A DNA stretch of 64,000 nucleotides from CBDESN01 sp965242495 (GTDB lineage Bacteria > Pseudomonadota > Alphaproteobacteria > MPNO01), in the NCBI GenBank assembly GCA_965242495.1, contig OZ251446.1, positions 2,976,001 through 3,040,000 of the forward strand. The letters are read 5' to 3'. The position numbers were made by a program, and so were the translations under genes. Under the pieces are notes generated by a model. It was not told where the DNA came from, ran no database searches, and saw nothing but the letters and a program-made list of their open reading frames with translations. Shown piece by piece: positions 1-10,531 of this stretch. Position 1 is the first letter of the stretch. Each line of letters opens with the position of its first letter.

Positions 1-5
1 GGACC

Positions 6-1016
6 ATGGCCGAGATCGTCCTCGGAATGTGGACCACGCACGGGCCGACGCTCAATACGACGCCGGACCAATGGCTCAACCGCCTGCCGGCCGACAAGGC
101 GCGCAGGCATTGGTTTCGGGGCGAGACCTTCGCCTTCGACGAGCTGGTCGAGCTGCGCCGGCGCGAAGGCCTGGCGGAGAAGTCCTCGGCGGCGGAACGG
201 CGGCGGCGGCACGACGCCTGCCAGACGGCGATCCGGACGCTGGCGGAGCGCTGGGCCGGGGCCGCGCCCGACGTCTGCGTAATCCTCGGCAACGACCAGC
301 GCGAACTGTTCCTGGAGGATGCGCAGCCGACGTTCACCGTCTATCACGGCGCCAGCTTCTACCACCAGCCGCTGACCGAGGCGCAGAAGGCCCGTCTGCC
401 GCCGGGGATCGCGGAGTCCGAATGGGGCGTCCGCCCCGACGCCTATACCGAGTACGAGGCGGCGCCGGAACTCGCCGGCGCGATCTTCGACCTGGGCATG
501 GAGCGCGGGTTCGATCTCGCAGCCTCCAGTCGATGGCCGGCGCATGGCGATCACCACCATGTCGGCGCGCCGCACGCCTTCGGCTACGTGCTCCGCCGGG
601 TGATGAACGACGAGGTGGTGCCCACCCTGCCGATCGTCATCAACACCTTCTACCCGCCCAACCAGCCGACCGCGGCGCGCTGTTTCGCCCTCGGCCGCTT
701 GGTTCGGGAGGCGGTCGAGAGCTGGCGGTCGGATGCGCGGGTGGCGATCGTCGGCTCGGGCGGGATGTCGCATTTCGCCATCGACGAGGAGCTCGACCGC
801 CGGGTCCTGGACGCGCTGGACTCGCGCGACGAGCGGGCGCTGTGCGCGATCGAACAGAAGCTGCTGAACTCCGGCTCTTCGGAGATCCGCAACTGGGTCG
901 CGGCCGCGGGCGCGCTGTTCGACACCGGCCTCGAAGGCGGGGCGGTGGATTACGTCCCCTGCTACCGCTCGGCCGCCGGCACCGGCACCGCCAACGGGTT
1001 CGTCTGCTGGAACTGA
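6..1016 (+). CDS. Class III extradiol ring-cleavage dioxygenase (LigB-like)
   Basis: Predicted 336-residue non-haem iron dioxygenase of the LigB superfamily (protocatechuate 4,5-dioxygenase beta, gallate dioxygenase type), which opens catechol-like rings next to the diol. An N-terminal His at residue 12 (TTHGP) and a conserved C-terminal segment GSGGMSH (about 250-256) followed by acidic residues fit the family's active site. The ATG at position 6 gives a complete family-length protein, although the upstream region is outside the window. It converges on a minus-strand group that includes a LigJ-like hydratase, which supports a role in a 4,5-cleavage (protocatechuate or gallate) route. No separate LigA-type small subunit is visible. 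The substrate is inferred, not shown. Confidence 0.8.
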   Translation: MAEIVLGMWTTHGPTLNTTPDQWLNRLPADKARRHWFRGETFAFDELVELRRREGLAEKSSAAERRRRHDACQTAIRTLAERWAGAAPDVCVILGNDQRELFLEDAQPTFTVYHGASFYHQPLTEAQKARLPPGIAESEWGVRPDAYTEYEAAPELAGAIFDLGMERGFDLAASSRWPAHGDHHHVGAPHAFGYVLRRVMNDEVVPTLPIVINTFYPPNQPTAARCFALGRLVREAVESWRSDARVAIVGSGGMSHFAIDEELDRRVLDALDSRDERALCAIEQKLLNSGSSEIRNWVAAAGALFDTGLEGGAVDYVPCYRSAAGTGTANGFVCWN

Positions 1017-1027
1017 CGCCGCGCGGG

Positions 1028-2779
1028 TCAGTCCTCGCCTTCGAGCCTGCGCATCCAGACCGAGATCACCGCCGGTCTGCCGTCGCGGATCTGCGCCAGG
1101 CCGCGCTGGAGGGCGGGCGCGAGCCCCGCCGGGTCGCGGACCTCCTCGCCATAGGCGCCCGCCGCCTCGGCCTCGCGGGCGAAATCGATCGGCGGGTCGA
1201 AATAGCCGCCCTCGAATCCCGATTTCGCCGCATGACCCTCGCGGCCGTAGGCGCGCGCGACCGCCGACGTCCCGGTGGTGTAGCTGCGGTTGGTGAGCAC
1301 GACGATCAGGAACGGCGCGTCATGGCGCGCCGCGGCCCAGATCGCCGGCGCCGGCGTGCCGAACATGTAGAACCCGTCGCCGGTCACCGCGACCACGTCG
1401 CGGTCCGGGGCGGCGAGCTTGGCCCCCAGCGCCGCGCCCGGCGCCCAGCCGCCGCTGGAGCCCGGATTGCCGAAATAGGAGCCCGGCGCGTTGCAGGCCA
1501 GGTACTCGCGCAACACGTGGCCGCCCAACGTGTCGTCCAGCGTCAGGCAGTTGTCGTCCAGCATGCGGCCGAACTGGTAGCTGACCCAGAGCGGATCGAT
1601 CGGCGTCGTCGCCGCCTGCGCCTCCGCCGCCCGCTCCCAACGCTCGACCCGCTTGCGCGCCGCGTCGCGCAGCCTGGCGGTCCGCTGCTCGATGCGCGCG
1701 CGGTCCTCCGCGGTCAGCAGCGTGCGCGCGGCGTCGGCGATCGCCCGGACGGCGCGGCGCGGGTCCGCCGCGGCCCGGAGATCCGCGGTGAACTCGTAGG
1801 TCGGGATGCGGAGCTTGATCGGGTCGTGGCCGACGGCGGCGATCCAGGCGTCCGCGCCCGGCGCGCCGCGGCCCGGCACCCACGGCACGTCGGTTTCCAG
1901 CGCCAATACCGCGTCGGCTTCCTCCAGCAGTCCCTGCTCCTGCTTCAGCGGATGCCGATAGGGGAAGGACAGGTAGCTCCGCTGCGCCGAATCCACCACC
2001 GCGAGGCCCAGCAGTTCGCACAGTTCGACCAGGGCCGGCAGGCTCGCCGGATCCCGGCCCGACCCGGCGGCCACCACCACCGGGAGTCGGGCGCGCGTCA
2101 GGCGTTCGGCGATCTCGCGCGCGGCGTCGGCGTCGAGCGCGCTGGCGCGCGGGATGCCCAGCTGATCGGCGCTGGGGAAACGCGCGCCGTCGATCCGCCG
2201 CCGCACCAGCTCCTTGGGAAAGTTGAGATAGACCGGGCCGGCGGGCTCGCTCCGCGCCGCCTGGATCGCGCGGCTGACCACCATGCCGGGATTGTCCTGA
2301 TAGCCCAACCGATGGTCCCATTTGGTGTAGTTGCGGAGGATGCCGTTCTGGTCGTAGGTCTCCTGCATCCACAGATGCCCGCCCTCGTCGCGCGAGCCGT
2401 CCATGGTTCCGGCATAGGCGGTGGGCGGGAAGCCCGCGGTGATCAGCACCGGCAGCCCGCTGCGCCAGGCGGTATGCGCCGCGCCGCCGTAATGCATCGT
2501 CCCGCAATCGACGTGCGCCGCGGTCGCCACCGGCTTGCCGCTGACCGCGGCGTAGCCCAGCGCCGCGTTCAGGCTCGCATGTTCGTGCGGCACGGTGACC
2601 AGCCGCAGCAGCCGGTTGTGGCCCTGGGCGCGCGCCTTGGCGATCGCCTCCTGGTAGAAGCCGATCTCCGAACCCGAGGTGAAGAACAGGTGGTCGATGC
2701 CGCCCGCCGCCATCGCGGCGACGATCGCGTCGCCCACCTCGTCGGCCGGCGCCTCCTGCCATGCCGCGCCGCCGGTCAT
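1028..2779 (-). CDS. Thiamine-diphosphate-dependent enzyme (acetolactate synthase-like)
   Basis: A 583-residue cytosolic enzyme with the three-domain layout of acetolactate synthase/benzoylformate decarboxylase-like proteins. The PYR domain carries the cofactor-activating Glu in PHEH (about residues 64-67). The C-terminal PP domain has the metal and diphosphate motif beginning GDGFY and ending with an Asn about 27 residues later (about 470-505). The start is the ATG at 2779. It is the last gene of a minus-strand group with a RidA protein and a LigJ-like hydratase. The exact reaction (decarboxylation or carboligation of a 2-oxo acid) cannot be told from sequence; housekeeping acetolactate synthase seems unlikely because no regulatory-subunit gene (ilvH) is adjacent. 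Confidence 0.8.
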   Translation of the reverse strand: MTGGAAWQEAPADEVGDAIVAAMAAGGIDHLFFTSGSEIGFYQEAIAKARAQGHNRLLRLVTVPHEHASLNAALGYAAVSGKPVATAAHVDCGTMHYGGAAHTAWRSGLPVLITAGFPPTAYAGTMDGSRDEGGHLWMQETYDQNGILRNYTKWDHRLGYQDNPGMVVSRAIQAARSEPAGPVYLNFPKELVRRRIDGARFPSADQLGIPRASALDADAAREIAERLTRARLPVVVAAGSGRDPASLPALVELCELLGLAVVDSAQRSYLSFPYRHPLKQEQGLLEEADAVLALETDVPWVPGRGAPGADAWIAAVGHDPIKLRIPTYEFTADLRAAADPRRAVRAIADAARTLLTAEDRARIEQRTARLRDAARKRVERWERAAEAQAATTPIDPLWVSYQFGRMLDDNCLTLDDTLGGHVLREYLACNAPGSYFGNPGSSGGWAPGAALGAKLAAPDRDVVAVTGDGFYMFGTPAPAIWAAARHDAPFLIVVLTNRSYTTGTSAVARAYGREGHAAKSGFEGGYFDPPIDFAREAEAAGAYGEEVRDPAGLAPALQRGLAQIRDGRPAVISVWMRRLEGED

Positions 2780-2884
2780 CGGACGCCTCCGATCCGCGTC
2801 GGTCGGTCGATCATCGCGTTGCTCCCCCTGCGGCCCTGCCGGCCACTCTACAGGCGCCGCCTTCGGGCGGCCAGCCCGCGCCGG

Positions 2885-3268
2885 TCAGACCACGGCCACG
2901 AAGTCGAGCTGGATGACGTAGTTGGCGTTGAGCTTGCGCTCGACCGTATGCCGCGTCGGCCGGTCCTCCGGGTCGGGGAACGTCGCCAGCCAGTGCCGGT
3001 TGACCAGCGGCCGCAGCGCCAGGTCGCGGAGCGCGACGTCGACCTTGGCGATGTCGTCGAGGCCGGCCCCGGCCGCCTCGACGACGGTCCTCATGTTGGC
3101 GAAGACGTTGCGGATCTGAGCTTCCGCGTCGTCCGGGACGCCGCCGCCCTCGCGCGCCATGCCGGAAAGGGCGGACGAGAAGATCATCCCGCCGATCCGC
3201 ACCGCGGTCGGCAGCGGGTTGCGGTGCATCGGCAGGCCGGGAACGTCGATGGTCCGTCGCCGTCCCAT
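2885..3268 (-). CDS. RidA family protein (YjgF/YER057c/UK114)
   Basis: A 127-residue single-domain protein of the RidA family, whose members hydrolyse reactive enamine/imine intermediates or act on related small molecules, usually as trimers. The RPTR motif (residues 103-106) carries the conserved Arg that binds the substrate carboxylate in catalytic RidA proteins. It lies 21 bp downstream of the LigJ-like gene on the same strand and ahead of the ThDP enzyme, so it probably belongs to the same transcript. Its role in this pathway is inferred only from position. Confidence 0.85.
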   Translation of the reverse strand: MGRRRTIDVPGLPMHRNPLPTAVRIGGMIFSSALSGMAREGGGVPDDAEAQIRNVFANMRTVVEAAGAGLDDIAKVDVALRDLALRPLVNRHWLATFPDPEDRPTRHTVERKLNANYVIQLDFVAVV

Positions 3269-3289
3269 GGCCCGCCCCCGTTCCTGCCG

Positions 3290-4315
3290 CTACGCCGCCT
3301 CGGCCGCGGGCGGGTCGAGCCGGAAGACACGCCGCGCGTTGTCCTCCAGAATCTTCTTCTTGTCGGCGTCCGAGAGCCAGTCGATCGCCCGGATGCTCGG
3401 CGCCACGTCGTCCATCGGCCGGCCGGTGTCGGGGTGGACGGCGGAGCCGATGCCGGGGCATTCGGCCCCGAACAGGCAGCGGTCGGGGCCGGCGACCCGG
3501 ATCAGCAGTTCGACCGCTTCGGGCGTGTACAGCACGGTGTCGTAGTAGAGCTTGCGCATCCGCTGGCCGAACCGCTCGCCGGCCTTGCGCCGGAGCGACC
3601 CCGCCTCGAACCGGCCCAGCTGATAGGGGATCGCGCCGCCGCCATGCGAGACGACGATCTTCAGGTCGGGGAAGTCGTCGAGCACGGCGGAGTTCACCAA
3701 TCCGAAGACGGCGGTGGTTTCCTCGTTGATGAAATGCAGCGTGTAGGGCTCGCGTTCGGCGCGCGAGCCGGTGCCGTGGATGTGTCCGGGGACGTCGAGC
3801 TCGCAGAGCTTCTCGTAGAGCGGGTACCAGTAGCGGTCGCCCAACGGCGGCGGGTGGACGCCGCCGTTCTCGTAAGGGTCCGGGTTGAGCAGGCAGCCCT
3901 TGAAGCCGAGCTCGCCGACGCAGCGTTCGAGCTCGGCGATCGCGGCGTCGAGCGGCTCGCCCGCGGCCTGCGGCAAACCGGCGACGCCGACGAACCTGTC
4001 GGGATAGAGCGTCGTCTCCCGGTGGATCACGTTGTTGCACTCTTCGGCGAACCAGCGGACGATTCGCGACGGGCTCTCGCTGTGCATCAGCTGGAACGGC
4101 CGCGGCGAAACCAGCTGCAGGTCGGTGCCGAGGCGGTCGATGTAATCCATGTGGCTGTGCGGCCCGAACTTCTCGGTCTCCACCGCGTGGCGGATCTCGT
4201 CGTCGGTGACCTCCACCTTGCCCCGGCCATGGGTCCCGCGCGCGGCGATCAGCGTCGCCTTATAGGCCCACAGCTTAGCGGGCGCGCTGACATGCGCGTG
4301 GCAATCGATGATCAT
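3290..4315 (-). CDS. Amidohydrolase-family hydratase, LigJ (4-oxalomesaconate hydratase)-like
   Basis: Predicted metal-dependent enzyme of the amidohydrolase-2 family. The start was set at the ATG at 4315, which gives 341 residues, the length I recall for LigJ of Sphingobium SYK-6; the reading frame is open further upstream but has no family sequence there. It starts with the family's metal motif DCHAH and shows internal runs such as ELERCVGELGFKGC and LNPDP that match LigJ as I remember it. LigJ hydrates 4-oxalomesaconate in the protocatechuate/gallate 4,5-cleavage pathway, which fits the LigB-like gene nearby. A paralogous hydrolase acting on another ring-fission product remains possible. 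It is the first gene of the minus-strand group, and its 5' end faces the groES promoter region. Confidence 0.7.
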   Translation of the reverse strand: MIIDCHAHVSAPAKLWAYKATLIAARGTHGRGKVEVTDDEIRHAVETEKFGPHSHMDYIDRLGTDLQLVSPRPFQLMHSESPSRIVRWFAEECNNVIHRETTLYPDRFVGVAGLPQAAGEPLDAAIAELERCVGELGFKGCLLNPDPYENGGVHPPPLGDRYWYPLYEKLCELDVPGHIHGTGSRAEREPYTLHFINEETTAVFGLVNSAVLDDFPDLKIVVSHGGGAIPYQLGRFEAGSLRRKAGERFGQRMRKLYYDTVLYTPEAVELLIRVAGPDRCLFGAECPGIGSAVHPDTGRPMDDVAPSIRAIDWLSDADKKKILEDNARRVFRLDPPAAEAA

Positions 4316-4413
4316 CGCGGGCCTCCTCGGCGTCTCCGCGGCGCAGAGTCGCCCGGCGCGGCGGCGAACGCAAGCCGCGGACGCCATCCCCGCCCCGGGG
4401 CCGCATTCGGGGC

Positions 4414-4442
4414 TTGCAATCGGCCGTCGTCGAACCTACATA
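4414..4442 (+). promoter_or_regulatory. Putative heat-shock (RpoH-type) promoter of groESL
   Basis: A CTTGCA-like -35 (TTGCAA at 4414-4419) is separated by 17 bp from CCTACATA (TACATA at 4437-4442). This resembles the alphaproteobacterial sigma-32 pattern (CTTGAA, then CYTATNT). It sits just upstream of the CIRCE operator and groES, where such a promoter is expected. The call rests on pattern resemblance and position. Confidence 0.45.
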
Positions 4443-4457
4443 CCGGTCATGGACCTG

Positions 4458-4484
4458 TTAGCACTCCTGTCTGGTGAGTGCCAG
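4458..4484 (+). promoter_or_regulatory. CIRCE operator (HrcA binding site)
   Basis: The sequence reads TTAGCACTC, a 9-base spacer, then GAGTGCCAG, matching the CIRCE consensus TTAGCACTC-N9-GAGTGCTAA with one arm perfect and the other differing at two positions. It lies 36 bp before the groES start. CIRCE is bound by the HrcA repressor, so groESL here is probably under negative heat-shock control. The hrcA gene is not in the window. Confidence 0.93.
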
Positions 4485-4519
4485 CGGGCCCGAAGTCCCG
4501 AATCCGAGGAGGTATTCGC

Positions 4520-4840
4520 ATGAGGTTCAGGCCGTTGCACGACCGCGTGCTGGTCCGCCGCGTCGACGAGGACGAGACTTCGCCGGGCGGCATCATCATT
4601 CCCGACACCGCCAAGGAGAAGCCCATGCAGGGCGAGATCGTCGGCGTCGGCCCCGGAGCGCGCAACGAGAAGGGCGAGATCGAACCGCTCGAGGTCAAGC
4701 CGGGCGACCGCATCCTGTTCGGCAAATGGTCCGGCACCGAGGTCAAGCTCGATGGCGAGGAGCTGCTGATCATGAAGGAATCGGACGTCATGGGCGTGTT
4801 CGACCCGGGCGCCGCCCGCGGCAAGCGGAAGGCCGCTTGA
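4520..4840 (+). CDS. groS: Co-chaperonin GroES
   Basis: GroES forms the heptameric lid of the GroEL folding chamber in the cytosol. This 106-residue protein starts MRFRPLHDRV, has the mobile-loop region ETSPGGIIIPDTA (about 18-30), and is near the usual 95-105 residue length with a short basic tail. The ATG at 4520 was chosen over an earlier in-frame start because a strong GAGGAGGT ribosome site lies seven bases upstream and the family N-terminus begins there. It is controlled by the CIRCE site upstream and is followed after 120 bp by groEL. Confidence 0.97.
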   Translation: MRFRPLHDRVLVRRVDEDETSPGGIIIPDTAKEKPMQGEIVGVGPGARNEKGEIEPLEVKPGDRILFGKWSGTEVKLDGEELLIMKESDVMGVFDPGAARGKRKAA

Positions 4841-4960
4841 GCATACCGTCGCGGTCCGCAGGCCCGGCGCTCGCGCCGGCGGCCGCGGATCGGTGAATTT
4901 GGCAACCGCCGGCGGCGCGCCGCGCGAGGGGCGCGCGCCGGTCGAAGAGGAGTGATCGAC

Positions 4961-6595
<1,635 letters not shown>

Positions 6596-6620
6596 TCGGC
6601 CCGGCATACGATCGCAACCG

Positions 6621-6654
6621 GACGGGGGCGCCGCCGGCGCCCCCGTCTTCGTTT
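6621..6654 (+). terminator. Rho-independent terminator of groESL
   Basis: A perfect 12-bp inverted repeat (GACGGGGGCGCC, 3-base loop, GGCGCCCCCGTC) at 6621-6647 begins 25 bp after the groEL stop and is followed by TTCGTTT. This is the expected form and place for the end of the groESL transcript. Confidence 0.85.
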
Positions 6655-6745
6655 CAAGCGCTCGTCGTTCGCGACGTTCCCGCCGAGACGTCCTGACGGC
6701 GGGTTTCGTCGGCCGTCTCGCCTCCCCGGACGTTCGGCGGTCGGT

Positions 6746-7642
6746 TCAGGCCGCAGGCGGGGGCAGGCCGGCCATCGCTTCGAGGACGGCGCAGACCGAA
6801 GCCGTGTCGCGGCCGCCATGGCCGGACGCCGCGGCCGCGGCGTAGAGCGGGCCGGTCGCCGCGAATAGCGGCGTGGGAGCGCCGAGCTCGGCCGCGAACT
6901 CGCCGATGATCCGCATGTCTTTCTTCCACAACTCCACGCTCATCGACGGCGGCTCGTAGTCGCCCGCCGCCATCATCGGCCCGCGAACCTCGAACATCCG
7001 CGAGCTCCCGGCGCCGTCGGCGATCACCTTGTAGACCGTCCCGGGATCGAGCCCGGCCTTCCGGCCGAGCACGAAGGCCTCCGCCGCCGCGACGTTGTGA
7101 ATCGCGACCAGCAGGTTGGCGACGAACTTCATCCGGCTGCCGTTGCCGAAGGCGCCCAGATAGACGTGCGACCGGGCGAACCCCTCGAACACCGGCTGGC
7201 AGCGCTCGAACGCGGCCCGCTCGCCGCTGGCGTAGACCGCCAGATCCTTGACCGCAGCCTGCGCGCCGGTGCCGCTCAGCGGGCAGTCGAGCAGGGCGGT
7301 GCCCGCGGCCTGGAGCGCGTCGCGTCCCCGCTCCTTGACCGCGAGCGGGAGCGTGCTCGTGTCCGCCACGATCAGGCCGCCGCGCCCGGCGCCGGCGATG
7401 CCGTCCTCGCCGCTCAGCACCTCGTCGAACGCCGCTTCGCCCGGCAACGACAGGAGAACGACGTCGGCGGCCTCCGCGACCGCGCGGGGCGTCGGCAGCC
7501 CGCGTCCGCCTCTGGCCGCCAGCGCCTCTTGCCGCGCGCCCGCCGCGTCCCGCCCGACCACCGCGAACCCGGCGTCGAGCAGGTTCGCCGTGATCGCCGA
7601 TCCCATCGTCCCCAGGCCGATCACCCCCACCGTCTCGTCCAT
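6746..7642 (-). CDS. NAD(P)-dependent beta-hydroxyacid dehydrogenase-like oxidoreductase
   Basis: A 298-residue member of the 3-hydroxyisobutyrate/tartronate-semialdehyde reductase family. The N-terminal Rossmann motif GLGTMG (9-14), the substrate-binding segment DCPLSGTGAQA (about 117-127) and the catalytic-lysine segment KFVANL (about 170) are present. The ATG at 7642 gives the normal family N-terminus MDETVGVIGLG; the reading frame upstream is not part of the protein. It is divergent from the molybdenum-enzyme gene at 7725. The substrate is a beta-hydroxyacid by family, otherwise unknown. Confidence 0.85.
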   Translation of the reverse strand: MDETVGVIGLGTMGSAITANLLDAGFAVVGRDAAGARQEALAARGGRGLPTPRAVAEAADVVLLSLPGEAAFDEVLSGEDGIAGAGRGGLIVADTSTLPLAVKERGRDALQAAGTALLDCPLSGTGAQAAVKDLAVYASGERAAFERCQPVFEGFARSHVYLGAFGNGSRMKFVANLLVAIHNVAAAEAFVLGRKAGLDPGTVYKVIADGAGSSRMFEVRGPMMAAGDYEPPSMSVELWKKDMRIIGEFAAELGAPTPLFAATGPLYAAAAASGHGGRDTASVCAVLEAMAGLPPPAA

Positions 7643-7724
7643 GGCCCTTTCCCTTCGCTCGCGACTCCGCCCGCATGTATAGTGCCGCGCAGCCCAGTTC
7701 GCGACGGCGCAAGCGGGAGGCGGG

Positions 7725-10064
7725 ATGACGGGCCGGGGCGTCGGCGCGCGGCTCGCGCGCAAGGAGGATGACCGCTTCATGCGCGGGCGCGGGCGGTTCG
7801 TGGCCGATCTGCAGCTGGCCGGCCAGTACGAAGCCGCCTTCGTCCGCAGCCCGTACGCCCACGCCAGGATCCTGCGCATCGACACGTCCGACGACGACCG
7901 CGCCCCACTGTTCACCGCCGAAGATCTCGCCGGCGTCCGGCCGATCCGGGCGGTCTCGGCTCTCCCCGGTTTCAAGCCGTCGGCGCAGCCGCCGCTGGCC
8001 GCGGGCAAGGTGCGCCATGTCGGCGAGCCGGTCGCCGTGTGCCTGGCCGGCGACCGCGCCGCCGCCGAGGACCGCGCCGACCGGGTCGCGGTCGAGTTCG
8101 AACCGCTGCCCGCGGTCGCCGATATGCTGCGGGCGCGGTCGCCGGACGCGCCGCTGATCCACGAGGAATGGGGCGACAACGTGTTCCTGGAGACGCTGGT
8201 CGACGGCGACTTGGCGGGCGCCGCCGGGCGCGCCGCGGTCAAGCTGCGCCGGAGGCTGCGGACCGCGCGCCAATGTATGGCCCCGATCGAGGGGCGCGGC
8301 GTGGTCGCCGAGTGGGACGGCCGGCTCGACCAGCTCACCGTCCATTCGGCGACCCAACTGCCCCACATCCTGCGCACCGGACTCGCCGAATGCCTGGGCC
8401 TCGACCATGGCCGCATCCGCGTCATCGCCCCCGACGTGGGCGGCGGATTCGGCTACAAGGGGGTACTGCTGCCGGAGGAGGTCTGCGTCTGCTGGCTGGC
8501 GATGCGGCTCGGCCGGCCGGTGCGCTGGATCGAAGACCGGCGCGAGCAGCTGACCGCCAACGCCAACTGCCGGGAGCATCACTACGACATCACCGCCTAT
8601 GCCGACGAGACCGGGCGCCTGCTGGCTCTCGACGCCGAGGCGATCGTGGATGCCGGGGCCTATTCGGCCTACCCGTTCTCGGCCTGCCTGGAGGCGGCCC
8701 AGGTCGCGAGCATCCTGCCCGGGGTCTACGACTTCGCCGCCTATCGCTGCCGCACCTGGTCGGTCGCGAGCAACAAGCCGCCGATCCTGCCCTATCGCGG
8801 CGTCGCGCGGGCCGGCGTGTGCTTCGCGATGGAGTCGATCCTGGACGCGGTGGCGCATGCGGTCGGCCGCGAACCGCACGAGGTGCGCCGCGACAACTTG
8901 GTGCCGCCCCAGGCGATGCCGTTCGATAACGTCACGGCCAAGCATTTCGACAGCGGCGACTACCCCGAATGCCTGCGTCGTGCGGTCGAAGCGATCGACT
9001 TGGCCGGGCTGCGCGCGCGCCAGCGCGGCCGCGCCGCGGACGAACGCCCGCTGGGCGTCGGCGTGGCGATCTTCTGCGAACAGGCGGCGCATGGGACCTC
9101 GGTCTATGCCGGCTGGGGCATCCCGATGATCCCGGGCTTCGAACAGGCGGGGGCGCGCCTCACGCCCGACGGCGTGCTGGAGCTCCGCGTCGGGGCGCAT
9201 TCGCACGGCCAGGGCCTCGAGACCTCGCTGGCGCAGGTGGCGCATGAGATACTCGGGATCGATCCGGCCGACGTCCGGGTGGTGCATGGCGACACGGCGC
9301 TCACGCCCTATTCGACCGGGACCTGGGGCTCGCGCTGCATGGTGATGGCGGGCGGCGCCGTCGCCGCGGCCTGCCGCGAGCTGGCGGGGCGGCTCGCGCG
9401 CATCGGCGCGCGGCTCCTCCAGACCGACGAGGCCAATGTGCGGCTGGCCGACGGCCGCCTCGCCGGACCGGCGGGCAGCGTCTCGATCGCCGACGTCGGC
9501 CGCACCTGGTATCTCAGCCCCCAGGATCTGCCCGAGGACGTGGACCCCGCCGGGTTGGAGGTGACGGCGGGCTACAAGCCGGTCCGCGATTCGGGGACCT
9601 TCAGCTACGCGGCGCACGCCGCTTCCGTCGCCGTGGACACCGAAACCGGCCAAGTCGAGATTCTGGATTACGTCGTCGTCGAGGACGGCGGCGTGCTGGT
9701 CAACCCGATGATCGTCGAGGGTCAGGTATTCGGCGGCGCCGCGCAGGGCATCGGCACCGCGCTATACGAGGAGATGCCGTTCGCCGAGGACGGCCAGCCT
9801 CTCGCGCCGACGCTGGCCGACTATCTGCTGCCGGGCTCGACCGAAGTGCCGGACATGCGCATCCGCCACATGGAGACGCCCTCGCCCTACACGACGTTCG
9901 GCCAGAAGGGGATCGGCGAAGGCGGCGCGATCGGTCCGCCGGCGGCGATCGCCAACGCGGTCAACGACGCCTTGCGTCCGCTCGGCGCCGAGATCCGCGA
10001 ACTCCCGATCACGCCGGCGCGGTTGCTGGCGGCGCTCCGCGAAGCCGCCGGCGGGCGGCCCTGA
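7725..10064 (+). CDS. Xanthine dehydrogenase/CoxL-family molybdopterin-binding subunit
   Basis: A 779-residue large subunit of the xanthine oxidase superfamily, which hydroxylates carbon centres at a molybdenum cofactor. The N-terminal a/b hammerhead domain (RFMRGRGRFVADL onward) is followed by the molybdopterin domain with GGGFGYKG (about 240-247) and the C-terminal GEGGAIGP loop carrying the active-site Glu (about 729). Length is normal. The FAD (CoxM-like) and 2Fe-2S (CoxS-like) subunit genes that usually flank it are absent on both sides here, so its partners must lie elsewhere. It is followed after 26 bp by a DUF350 membrane protein. Confidence 0.88.
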   Translation: MTGRGVGARLARKEDDRFMRGRGRFVADLQLAGQYEAAFVRSPYAHARILRIDTSDDDRAPLFTAEDLAGVRPIRAVSALPGFKPSAQPPLAAGKVRHVGEPVAVCLAGDRAAAEDRADRVAVEFEPLPAVADMLRARSPDAPLIHEEWGDNVFLETLVDGDLAGAAGRAAVKLRRRLRTARQCMAPIEGRGVVAEWDGRLDQLTVHSATQLPHILRTGLAECLGLDHGRIRVIAPDVGGGFGYKGVLLPEEVCVCWLAMRLGRPVRWIEDRREQLTANANCREHHYDITAYADETGRLLALDAEAIVDAGAYSAYPFSACLEAAQVASILPGVYDFAAYRCRTWSVASNKPPILPYRGVARAGVCFAMESILDAVAHAVGREPHEVRRDNLVPPQAMPFDNVTAKHFDSGDYPECLRRAVEAIDLAGLRARQRGRAADERPLGVGVAIFCEQAAHGTSVYAGWGIPMIPGFEQAGARLTPDGVLELRVGAHSHGQGLETSLAQVAHEILGIDPADVRVVHGDTALTPYSTGTWGSRCMVMAGGAVAAACRELAGRLARIGARLLQTDEANVRLADGRLAGPAGSVSIADVGRTWYLSPQDLPEDVDPAGLEVTAGYKPVRDSGTFSYAAHAASVAVDTETGQVEILDYVVVEDGGVLVNPMIVEGQVFGGAAQGIGTALYEEMPFAEDGQPLAPTLADYLLPGSTEVPDMRIRHMETPSPYTTFGQKGIGEGGAIGPPAAIANAVNDALRPLGAEIRELPITPARLLAALREAAGGRP

Positions 10065-10090
10065 TCCGGCGTTTCGGCAGGCGGGCGACG

Positions 10091-10504
10091 ATGCAACCGG
10101 TACTCGAAAGCTTCTTCAGCGGCTTCCCGATCCTCATCGTCCATTTCGCGCTGACGCTGGCGATCCTGGCGGCCGGGGTCGCGGTCTATGTCCTGCTCAC
10201 CCCGTACCGTGAGATCGCGCTGATCAAGGCCGGCAACAACGCCGCGGCGATCTCCCTGTCGGGCGCGATCGTCGGCCTGGCGCTGCCGCTGGCCTTCTGC
10301 ATGGCCGCCAGCGTCAACATGTTCGACATCCTGGTCTGGGGGCTGGTCACGCTGGTCCTGCAGCTGGCCGCCTATCGGGTCGCGGACCTGCTGCTGCGCG
10401 GGCTGCCCCGGCGCATCGAGAGCGGCGAGGTCAGCGCCGCCATCCTGGTCGCGGCCGTCAAGCTCGCCGTCGCCGCGGTCAACGCCGCCGCGGTCTCCGG
10501 CTAG
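10091..10504 (+). CDS. DUF350 family inner-membrane protein
   Basis: A 137-residue protein with four hydrophobic segments (about residues 12-35, 50-72, 77-98 and 115-135), matching the small DUF350 (YjfL-like) family of inner-membrane proteins. DUF350 has no settled biochemical role. It lies 26 bp after the molybdenum-enzyme subunit and 27 bp before a trypsin-like protease, so the three may be co-transcribed. Confidence 0.8.
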   Translation: MQPVLESFFSGFPILIVHFALTLAILAAGVAVYVLLTPYREIALIKAGNNAAAISLSGAIVGLALPLAFCMAASVNMFDILVWGLVTLVLQLAAYRVADLLLRGLPRRIESGEVSAAILVAAVKLAVAAVNAAAVSG

Positions 10505-10531
10505 CTTCGCTTCGCGCCGCCCCGCCCCGCC

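Noticed and set aside
29..4477. A 1,482-residue open frame on the plus strand
   Set aside because: It runs antisense to the LigJ-like, RidA and ThDP genes and over the dioxygenase in another frame. It is Arg/Ala/Gly-rich shadow sequence caused by high GC, as are many long frames in this window.
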